A DNA stretch of 63,298 nt from an uncultured Akkermansia sp. GTDB lineage: Bacteria; Verrucomicrobiota; Verrucomicrobiia; Verrucomicrobiales; Akkermansiaceae. Of this stretch, positions 43,049 through 49,829 are shown in pieces. The stretch's first letter is position 1. The number at the start of each line of letters is the position of its first letter. A program made the translations under genes and the position numbers. The notes beneath the pieces are model-generated. The model made no database searches and was not told where the DNA came from. It saw only the letters and a list, made by a program, of their open reading frames with translations. Where the stretch lies: NCBI GenBank assembly GCA_947630815.1, contig CANRJD010000002.1, forward strand, positions 1 through 63,298, in the 5' to 3' direction.

Positions 43049-43825
43049 TTACGGCGCTGGGCGTTCTTTGTAATGTGTGAGTTTTGTCTTCTTTTTGCCG
43101 GGACGGAAATACTCCGGGTGCTCAGCAGCCCACTTCTCGTAGAGATCCGGCCTATTGGCGCGAGTGCGTTCCACAGCCCGTTCCTGTTTCCACTCCGCCA
43201 TTGCCTTGTGGTTGCCGGAGAGTAACACCTCCGGCACCGTCATCCCGCGGAATTCAATGGGTTTTGTGTAGGCCGGCGCCTCCAACAAACCATCGGAGAA
43301 TGATTCCTCCTCGCCACTGCGTTCATCACCCAAAGCGCCCGGCGTTAATCGCGAAACAGCATCAATGAGCACCACCGCCGCAATCGCGCCGTTCGTCAAT
43401 ATGTAGTCGCCAATTGATAATTCCAGATCCACCAGCTTGTCCACCACACGCTGATCCACCCCCTCGTAATGCCCACAAATAACGATGTAGTGCGCACCAC
43501 CCTGGGGCTCCATGCAAGGAGCCGCCAGTTCGCGCACGATTTGCTGAGTCAGCACGCGACCCTGCGGGGTCATGAGTATCACGCGCGTGTTCTCGCGGCG
43601 CAGCTCTTCCACAGCCTCAAAAATCGGCTCGCACTTCATCAGCATACCTTGACCGCCGCCGCACAAGTAATCATCGGTGCGATGATGCTTGTCGTGCGTC
43701 CAATCCCGAATATTATGGGAGCGCACGCAGAGCAAGCCGCTCCCCGCCGCGCGTCCGATGATGCTTTGCGAGAGCGGGGCGCTCACAATCTCCGGAAACA
43801 GGGAGAGCACATCAAATTCGAGCAT
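43049..43825 (-). CDS. trmD: tRNA (guanine37-N1)-methyltransferase
   Basis: This 258-residue SPOUT-family enzyme methylates G37 of tRNAs reading CNN and GGN-type codons, which prevents frameshifting. Motifs: FDVLSLFPEIV at the start, YLCGGGQGMLMKCEPIFEAV, the SAM-binding knot ICGHYEGVDQRV, LSIGDYILTNGAIAAVVLID, and the C-terminal EVLLSGNHKAMAEWK. The start is the ATG at 43825 rather than the preceding GTG. It lies 20 bases after prfB and is probably in the same transcript, pairing two translation-fidelity genes. Confidence 0.96.
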   Translation of the reverse strand: MLEFDVLSLFPEIVSAPLSQSIIGRAAGSGLLCVRSHNIRDWTHDKHHRTDDYLCGGGQGMLMKCEPIFEAVEELRRENTRVILMTPQGRVLTQQIVRELAAPCMEPQGGAHYIVICGHYEGVDQRVVDKLVDLELSIGDYILTNGAIAAVVLIDAVSRLTPGALGDERSGEEESFSDGLLEAPAYTKPIEFRGMTVPEVLLSGNHKAMAEWKQERAVERTRANRPDLYEKWAAEHPEYFRPGKKKTKLTHYKERPAP

Positions 43826-43845
43826 CACGGGGTGGGGTTAGCTAT

Positions 43846-44962
43846 TCAGGCATTGGCGTTGTGACGCAGCATGGCCTCAATATACGCATCCAAATTGCCA
43901 TCCATCACATCCTGGATATTGCCACTCTCCACCCCGGTGCGTAAATCCTTCACCATTTGATAGGGCTGAAATACATACGAGCGTATTTGATTTCCCCACG
44001 CGATGTCACCCTTTTCGGAGTATTGGCGATCAGCCTCTGCGCGCTTGCGGTCCTCCTCCAGCTGAATCAGGCGCGCCTTGAGCATCCGCATGGCCTCCTC
44101 ACGATTGCGTAACTGCGAGCGCTGAGTCTGGCATGCCACGATGATGCCAGTTGGCAGATGGGTAAGACGCACGGCTGTCTCCACCTTGTTGACATTCTGC
44201 CCCCCCTTGCCGCCGGAACGGTAAGTGTCCATTTTCACATCTGCATCTTTCACTTCGATCTCCACATCATCGGAGATATCCGGCGTAGCATCCAACGAGC
44301 AGAACGAGGTATGGCGTTTCCCGGCAGCATCAAAGGGACTCATGCGTACCAAGCGGTGAATCCCGCGCTCATTTTTCAGATAGCCGTACGCATACTCTCC
44401 CGTGATCTTCACCGTCACCGATCGAAGTCCCGCCTCATCTCCATCTGTACTCTCCATGACTTCTGTAGCAAAATTATGCCGCTCGCAATAGCGCAGATAC
44501 ATGCGCAGCAGCATACTCGCCCAGTCACAGGCCTCCGTTCCGCCCGCTCCCGAATGAATTGTGATGTAGCAGCCGGATGCATCATGCGGACCATTCAGCA
44601 AAGTAATCAACTCGAATTCCTCCAACTTCTTCTGCCACGCACCGTACTCCGCAGCCGCTTCCGCCGCCAGATCCTGCTCCTCTCGCGCCAACTCCAGTGC
44701 AGCTTCCACATCCTCCAGTCCACTCTCCAGCGCACGGTACTGCTCCAACCGCCGCTTGAGCGGATTCACCTCCGCCATGAGAGAGCGAGCGGCTTCCGGG
44801 TCATCCCAAAAATCCGGCGCGCTCATACGCTGCTCCAAGTGGCTCACCTGTTCCTCCAAATGAGCGAGGTCAAAGATAGCTCCCGAGCTCGGAAAGACGA
44901 CTGCGCATAGCAGCCGTGTCGAGCGCCGAGAGATCCACGGATGATGTCTCCTTCTCCGCCAT
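43846..44962 (-). CDS. prfB: Peptide chain release factor 2, expressed by programmed +1 frameshift
   Basis: RF2 ends translation at UGA and UAA codons. The first reading frame starts at ATG 44962 and encodes [20 protein letters not shown], continuing to ELGSYL, then meets an in-frame TGA at 44872-44870. A +1 slip on CTTTGAC moves into the second frame ([14 protein letters not shown] onward), which runs to 43846. Total length is about 371 residues. The peptidyl-hydrolysis motif [20 protein letters not shown] and the recognition segment [14 protein letters not shown] (SPF) are present. A continuous open frame can be read from 44999, but its first 40 codons would be artefactual and include the promoter. 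trmD follows. Confidence 0.95.
44869..44884 (-). promoter_or_regulatory. RF2 autoregulatory frameshift site (GGGAG...CTTTGAC)
   Basis: GGGAG (44884-44880) acts as the internal Shine-Dalgarno-like element, followed by CTAT and the slippery CTTTGAC (44875-44869), including the TGA that RF2 itself reads. Low RF2 favours slippage, giving feedback control. Confidence 0.92.
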
Positions 44963-44971
44963 AGCGCGCGC

Positions 44972-45000
44972 AGTGTAGCAACCTGATCCCGCACTGTCAA
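44972..45000 (-). promoter_or_regulatory. Predicted prfB promoter (TTGACA-17-TACACT)
   Basis: Perfect TTGACA (45000-44995), 17 bases, TACACT (44977-44972), nine bases before the frame-0 ATG at 44962. Confidence 0.7.
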
Positions 45001-45039
45001 GGCAAATTGTGGATTGCAAGATTAAAGATGATTCGAAAA

Positions 45040-45119
45040 AATCCGCGCAACGCGCGCGAATTCCTTAAATCGTACATCGTACACCGTACATGGGCAGCCC
45101 TCGTCTGCCACCGTCGTCC
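45040..45119. repeat. Short mosaic repeat next to the 45120 element
   Basis: CCGCGCAACGCGCGCGAATT (45042), inverse heptamers (ATCGTACATCGTACACCG, 45070) and a GGGCAGCCCTCGTCTGCC hairpin (45092-45109) precede the larger element. No gene. Confidence 0.7.
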
Positions 45120-45359
45120 AAGGCAAACGCATTTGAGAGAAGGTCATCAACGGATGAAGTGCTCTTATTGGTTGATATCACCGTCCATACGTATCAAAAA
45201 TCATGACAACAAGCACTCATCATGCTGATGGTTATAAAGAAGCCCCTGCATACGTTGACGGTTCGAAAAATTCTGCGCAATGCGCACATTATTAATAAAT
45301 CGTACATCGTACATCGTAAATCGTACATAGGCAAACGCATTTTCTAATGCGTTTGCCAT
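45120..45359. mobile_element. 240-bp MITE-like element, inverted relative to the 29123 copy
   Basis: It starts AAGGCAAACGCATT and ends AATGCGTTTGCCAT. Internal order matches the 29123-29366 copy read backwards: GAGAGAAGGTCATCAACGG, ATACGTATCAAAAATCATG, CTCATCATGCTGATGG, TCTGCGCAATGCGCACATTA, then inverse heptamers and the terminal hairpin. No flanking duplication is visible, perhaps because it sits inside other repeats. It ends four bases before the nadC -35 box. Confidence 0.72.
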
Positions 45360-45363
45360 GGAC

Positions 45364-45391
45364 TTGACATCCATTTTCTATCAGGTAGAAT
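45364..45391 (+). promoter_or_regulatory. Predicted nadC promoter (TTGACA-16-TAGAAT)
   Basis: Perfect TTGACA (45364-45369), 16 bases, TAGAAT (45386-45391), seven bases before ATG 45399. The in-frame ATG at 45390 is formed by the end of the -10 box. Confidence 0.7.
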
Positions 45392-45398
45392 GTTGCCC

Positions 45399-46268
45399 AT
45401 GGAACCCACGAAAGTTTCTGATAATCGGGATGAACTTATCCGCCTTGCACTTCACGAGGACTTCGGCAGCGGGGATGTGACATCTCTCTACTTCGTGCCT
45501 GAGCAGTTGCAGGCCCAAGCCCTGATGCGTCCACGGGCGCGAGGCCTGCTTTCCGGTGTGGATGTGGCGGCGCAGGTCTTCCGTACTGTGGATTCCACGC
45601 TCAAGATCGACACCCAGCTGCACAACGGCGATGAGGTGTCACCGGATGCTGTCATTATGATTATTCGAGGCTCAGCGCGTTCTATCTTGGGCGCAGAGCG
45701 CACGGCACTCAATTTCATCCAACGTCTCTCCGGTGTGGCTACCATGACCCACCGCTTTGTGCAAGCTATTTCCCATACCAAATGCAAACTGCTCGACACA
45801 CGCAAGACAACCCCCGGCTACCGCTTACTGGAAAAAGCGGCCGTAGTCCACGGCGGAGGTATGAATCACCGTCTGGGACTTTACGACCGCGCCATGGTCA
45901 AAGATAATCACCTGATGACGAATGGCGACACCGGCCATCTGCAGAACTGCATTCTCAAACTCAAAGATGAACGCCCCGGCGTGGAGGTTGAGTTGGAGGC
46001 TGACAGTCTCGAGCAAGTGCAAGCATTTCTCAAACTGGAGGGGGTGGACTACATCCTGCTGGACAATATGAGTCCGGAGCAAATGCGACGTGCTGTGGAG
46101 ATGCGCGGCACTCATTCCAAGCCTTATTTTGAAGCCAGCGGAGGGCTCTCACTGGCAACGGCTCCCGCCGCTGCAGAAAGCGGAGTGGATTTCATGAGCT
46201 TCGGATGCCTCACTCACTCCGTTCCTTCTCTGGATATCGGACTGGACTTTGCAACCCTGACCTGCTAA
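45399..46268 (+). CDS. nadC: Nicotinate-nucleotide pyrophosphorylase (carboxylating), quinolinate phosphoribosyltransferase
   Basis: This 289-residue enzyme makes nicotinate mononucleotide from quinolinate and PRPP in de novo NAD synthesis. Conserved parts: ALHEDFGSGDVTS, ERTALNFIQRLSGVAT, the substrate loop LLDTRKTTPGYRLLEKAAV with HGGGMNHRLGLYDRAMVKDN, VEVELEADSLEQV, DYILLDNMSPEQM and FEASGGLSL. The start at 45399 is set by the promoter. dprA follows with no gap at all (its ATG directly follows the TAA), so they are co-transcribed. nadA and nadB are not in the window. Confidence 0.96.
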   Translation: MEPTKVSDNRDELIRLALHEDFGSGDVTSLYFVPEQLQAQALMRPRARGLLSGVDVAAQVFRTVDSTLKIDTQLHNGDEVSPDAVIMIIRGSARSILGAERTALNFIQRLSGVATMTHRFVQAISHTKCKLLDTRKTTPGYRLLEKAAVVHGGGMNHRLGLYDRAMVKDNHLMTNGDTGHLQNCILKLKDERPGVEVELEADSLEQVQAFLKLEGVDYILLDNMSPEQMRRAVEMRGTHSKPYFEASGGLSLATAPAAAESGVDFMSFGCLTHSVPSLDIGLDFATLTC

Positions 46269-47384
46269 ATGGAGCTTAGTGCGAGAGAGGCGCTCATTAC
46301 GCTCAACCTGATACCCGGGCTGGGGTCTGTACGTATCCGTTCTCTGCTAGAGCATTTTGGCTCGGCAGATATGGTTCTGGCAGCTCCGCAGAATTTGCTG
46401 GCGCAGGTGCCACGTATTGGTCCCACGCTCGCAGCGGCGATTGCCGACTGGCGCCACTGCACCCATGTCGAGGCTGAACTGGATTGTGCAGCGAAAGCCG
46501 GTGTGCGCATCACGACCCTGCTGGAGGATGATTACCCGGACGTTTTACGTAGGATGAGCGACCCTCCCGTGGTGCTCTATTCTCGCGGTACCTGGCAGCA
46601 GGATGATGCCCGGCGAGCCGTTTCTGTCGTCGGCACACGCATCGCTTCTCCGTACGGTATTGGCTGTGCGCGCAGTTTTTCACGCGATTTGGCGGATGCA
46701 GGCAGTTGCATCATATCCGGCCTGGCGCGTGGCATTGATACCGCCGCTCACTTGGGCGCGCTGGACGCTGGCGGACGAACCATCGCCATCCTCGGTGGCG
46801 GTCTGGCATCCATCTTTCCTCCGGAAAATATGGCATTGGCCGATCGCATTGCGGATGGCCACGGCGCATTGGTGAGCGAGTTTCCCATGAATATGACTCC
46901 CTCGCGCAACTCCTTCCCACAACGCAATCGCGTTGTCGCTGCCTGGAGCTGCGCCACTTTGGTGGTAGAGGCGGCAGGACGCAGTGGGGCCCTGCATACC
47001 GCCGGACTTGCTGCCGACATGGGGAAGAGCGTTTTCGCCGTACCGGGAGCCGTCACCACGAATTCCTCCTTGGGCTGCCACCAGCTCATCCGCGATGGCG
47101 CTATTCTCTGCACCTGCGCGGCTGATCTGATCAGCGATATGGGCTGGGAACCTGACCACCAGCTGCAGATTCCTCTTTTCTCCGAGCATGCGATGGCGGC
47201 ACAGAACGACCCCGTTCTCTCCGCCATCGCTGCCGGACACACCACGCTTGACGCACTCTGCAGCGCGCTCGGCACATCAGCGGCTGAGCTCACACCGCAA
47301 CTCATGCGTTTACAAATCGAGCGCCGGATTATTCCTGCACCCGGTGGTGCATTTGAGCTCTGCTCACCGCCCGGTAAGCATTAA
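46269..47384 (+). CDS. dprA: DNA-processing protein DprA
   Basis: This 371-residue protein loads RecA on incoming single-stranded DNA in natural transformation. An N-terminal helix-hairpin-helix/SAM-like region (LITLNLIPGLGSVRIRSLLE) comes first. The Rossmann-like domain (SVVGTRIASPYG, SGLARGIDTAAHLGAL, TIAILGGGL, FPPENMALAD, FPQRNRVVAAWS) is followed by a C-terminal winged-helix (TTLDALCSALGTSAAELTPQ). It directly abuts nadC upstream and overlaps the convergent recombinase gene by four bases. No other competence gene is in the window. Confidence 0.95.
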   Translation: MELSAREALITLNLIPGLGSVRIRSLLEHFGSADMVLAAPQNLLAQVPRIGPTLAAAIADWRHCTHVEAELDCAAKAGVRITTLLEDDYPDVLRRMSDPPVVLYSRGTWQQDDARRAVSVVGTRIASPYGIGCARSFSRDLADAGSCIISGLARGIDTAAHLGALDAGGRTIAILGGGLASIFPPENMALADRIADGHGALVSEFPMNMTPSRNSFPQRNRVVAAWSCATLVVEAAGRSGALHTAGLAADMGKSVFAVPGAVTTNSSLGCHQLIRDGAILCTCAADLISDMGWEPDHQLQIPLFSEHAMAAQNDPVLSAIAAGHTTLDALCSALGTSAAELTPQLMRLQIERRIIPAPGGAFELCSPPGKH

Positions 47385-48382
47385 GAAAAAAAGCGCCGCG
47401 CGGTTGAGCTCGATACGTGCCTCACATTCAAATAACGCGTGCGCAACAAGTTGCAATCCCGATGCCCCATCTCCTCCTGAAGTTGGATGAGGTTATGGAA
47501 CCTTTTCAAGTGCAGAGAGGCAAAAGTGTGCCGCATTACATCTCTTTGCCAGCACTTGATACCAGCCTGCTGCCGCAGTCGCTTCCACAGTCGGGTCCAA
47601 TTCCGCGGCGCTATGTACTCATTCGGCGGGCGGCGGTATTCCAATAGCTCAAGCGCACCACCGCGCAACGGCACGGCTCTCGGTCCGCCTGTTTTGCTCG
47701 CTCGTCCCTCGATGTACACCACCTTTTCTCGCCTGTCGATATCTCGCCAATGCAATCGCCGGACCTCTCCGGGCCTTACCCCACAGTAAAGCAACAGTTG
47801 CGTGGCCGGTAGCATGGACAAAAATTCCTGCTGACGGCACGTGCGAAGTATGGCGCGTATCTGCGTACCACTCAACGGCACAATCCGTTCCTCGTACACG
47901 GGCGGGCACTCCAGCGACTTGACCGGATTCGCTTGGCACCAGCCGCGCCGAATACCGTACGAAAACACACTGTGCAATACCGCTTTGGCTTTACGAAATA
48001 CATGAGGACTATAGCTAAAATGAGTATGCAACAGCTTGTAGCAATCCTCACTCGTTATACTACTCAGTGGTATTCCACCAAACTGCTCATAGCTCAGCAT
48101 GCGGTTCGTATAGGACCTCAGATCCGCCATGGTGCTTGGGCGACGGTTGCGTCGCGCTCGCAAGCTCTCTATGGCAGCGTACTCAAAGGACACACTACGA
48201 TCCTGCTCAGCTACACCATTTATTCCCGTGCGTATGACGCGACGGAATGCATTGATGATGCTATCTTTATCAGATTCCGTAACCGAAGCTTCCTCCGTAA
48301 ACTCCACGAACAAACGCATGATGTCCATAGGGCTTACAGGAAGCCGGCCGACGAGTTGATTGTGTATATTTTTTTCAATCAT
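47381..48382 (-). CDS. Tyrosine recombinase/integrase, stand-alone
   Basis: This 333-residue protein has an N-terminal core-binding domain (about 50-160: YAAIESLRARRNRRPSTMAD, SYTNRMLSYEQFGGIPLSSI) and a C-terminal catalytic domain. Arg I is in LLYCGVRPGEVRRLHW, a Lys follows in ASKTGGPRAVPL, Arg II/His in MRHTFASLHL, then EMGHRDCNLL and the nucleophile Tyr in RTRYLNV. The residue three before Arg II is Asp (RDVMRH) rather than the usual His of HxxR. Its genome context (next to dprA, no phage or cassette genes, repeat element just upstream) does not show a target. The start is ATG 48382; 48400 is possible. Confidence 0.88.
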   Translation of the reverse strand: MIEKNIHNQLVGRLPVSPMDIMRLFVEFTEEASVTESDKDSIINAFRRVIRTGINGVAEQDRSVSFEYAAIESLRARRNRRPSTMADLRSYTNRMLSYEQFGGIPLSSITSEDCYKLLHTHFSYSPHVFRKAKAVLHSVFSYGIRRGWCQANPVKSLECPPVYEERIVPLSGTQIRAILRTCRQQEFLSMLPATQLLLYCGVRPGEVRRLHWRDIDRREKVVYIEGRASKTGGPRAVPLRGGALELLEYRRPPNEYIAPRNWTRLWKRLRQQAGIKCWQRDVMRHTFASLHLKRFHNLIQLQEEMGHRDCNLLRTRYLNVRHVSSSTARRFFS

Positions 48383-48507
48383 TATTCGAACATGCCACAA
48401 GCACTTTCCTTTGGCAAGCTTCGGAAATTAGACTGTAAGACAGTCCATTTTTATCGAATATTGCGATTCTCCTGCGATTTCTGCGACTTGGGAAATACAA
48501 CGTTATA
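48383..48507. other. Upstream region of the recombinase gene
   Basis: It contains a small inverted repeat GACTGTAAGACAGTC (48431-48445) that could be a recombinase or regulator site. I see no clear promoter and no gene. Confidence 0.35.
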
Positions 48508-48754
48508 ACGGCAAAGAGAAGGTAAATCGTAGGCAATGGTGAGCTTATGTGGCAAGGAATAAGTAGTGCAATATTTCCGGTCCCACCAAATCATAATCGT
48601 GACAACAGCGGTCATCATGATGATGGCTCTAAAAGGGTCTCAGCATACATTAATAATCCGAAAAAATCTGCGCAACGCGCACACTACTAATAAATCGTAC
48701 ATCGTACATCGCACATCGTACATAGGCAAACGCATTTTCTAATGCGTTTGCCTT
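48508..48754. mobile_element. 247-bp MITE-like element, diverged copy
   Basis: The left end is decayed (ACGGCAAAGAGAAGGT, lacking CGCATTT of the usual end). The right end is a full hairpin ending AATGCGTTTGCCTT. The interior shares GGTCATCATGATGATGGCTC, ACATTAATAATCCGAAAAAA, TCTGCGCAACGCGCACACTA and inverse heptamers with the 45120 copy in the same orientation. It ends eight bases before the pheS -35 box. Confidence 0.65.
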
Positions 48755-48762
48755 GTATTTGC

Positions 48763-48791
48763 TTGACAAATGGTGGTATGTAGTATAGCTT
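48763..48791 (+). promoter_or_regulatory. Predicted pheST promoter (TTGACA, -10 TAGCTT or TATAGC)
   Basis: Perfect TTGACA (48763-48768). With 17 bases the -10 is TAGCTT (48786-48791); with 15 it is TATAGC (48784-48789). ATG is 13-15 bases further. No T-box or attenuator-like leader fits in this space. Confidence 0.5.
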
Positions 48792-48804
48792 CTCCGCGAG
48801 TCCT

Positions 48805-49815
48805 ATGAAAGAACAGATTGCACGAGTACAAGCTGTAGCGCTAGAGCAAATTGCCGCCGCCGGATGCATGAAGGAGTTGGAAAACGCCCGTGTTGCTATC
48901 CTGGGGAAAAAGGGCACTCTCACCCAGGTGCAGCAAGGTATGAAGGATGTACCCAAGGAAGATAAACCTGCTGTGGGCGCTCTCCTCAATGCCGCACGTG
49001 AGGCCATTTCTGCCGCCATGGAAGCCCGTACGCTGGAGCTGCAAAAACAGGCGGATGCCGCAGCTGTCGCTGGCGTGGATATTACACTGCCCGGTGGCTC
49101 CCTGCCCGCCGGTGGTCTGCATCCCATCTCGATCGTGCGCGAAGAGGCTGTACGTATTCTGCGTCGCATGGGTTTCACCTTGGCTGACGGTCCAGAAATT
49201 GAAGACGAGTGGCATTGCTTCGATGCCCTCAATACTCCGCCGGATCACCCCGCTCGCAATGAGAAAGACACTTTCTATTTTGACAGCGGTAAGCTCCTGC
49301 GCACTCAAACCAGCACAGTGCAAGCCCGCGTGATGGAAAAGCAGGCCCCGCCCGTACGCATCATCTGTCCCGGATCTGCTTTCCGCCGCGACGCTATTGA
49401 TGCCACCCACCTTTCCGCTTTCAATCAAATTGAGGGACTATACGTGGATCATGCGGTAGGCGTGGGCGACCTGAAAGGTACGCTGGAGTACTTCCTGAAG
49501 GCTCTTTTCGGAAACAACACGGCGGTGCGCTTCCGCCCGCATTTCTTCCCATTCACGGAGCCAAGCTTCGAAATCGATGTCCTGTTGCAAGCTACCGGGC
49601 AGGAACCGCGATGGATTGAAATTGCCGGCTGCGGCATGGTCAACCCCGCCGTGTTTGAAAACATCGACCGCGAAACGGGCAAATCTCTCTATGCAAATTG
49701 CACCGGTTTTGCTTTCGGCATCGGCTTGGAACGTCTGGCTATGATTCGATGGGGCATCCGTGATATCCGACTCCTCATCGAAAATGATGTTCGCTTCCTC
49801 GCTCAATTCCAATAA
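48805..49815 (+). CDS. pheS: Phenylalanyl-tRNA synthetase alpha subunit
   Basis: This 336-residue class II synthetase subunit begins with the coiled-coil tRNA-binding arm (about 1-85). The catalytic domain contains HPISIVREEAVRILRRMGF, FDALNTPPDHPARNEKDTFY, the motif 2 region VRIICPGSAFRRDAIDATH, PHFFPFTEPSFEIDV and the motif 3 end AFGIGLERLAMIRWGI. With PheT it forms the (alpha-beta)2 enzyme that charges tRNA-Phe. pheT follows 14 bases later. The start at 48805 fits the promoter and family length. Confidence 0.97.
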   Translation: MKEQIARVQAVALEQIAAAGCMKELENARVAILGKKGTLTQVQQGMKDVPKEDKPAVGALLNAAREAISAAMEARTLELQKQADAAAVAGVDITLPGGSLPAGGLHPISIVREEAVRILRRMGFTLADGPEIEDEWHCFDALNTPPDHPARNEKDTFYFDSGKLLRTQTSTVQARVMEKQAPPVRIICPGSAFRRDAIDATHLSAFNQIEGLYVDHAVGVGDLKGTLEYFLKALFGNNTAVRFRPHFFPFTEPSFEIDVLLQATGQEPRWIEIAGCGMVNPAVFENIDRETGKSLYANCTGFAFGIGLERLAMIRWGIRDIRLLIENDVRFLAQFQ

Positions 49816-49829
49816 TCCCTTTTACCCTT

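Noticed and set aside
44963..45000. RF2 start in the downstream frame near 44999
   Set aside because: This extension contains the promoter and is in the wrong frame relative to the conserved CTTTGAC slip site.
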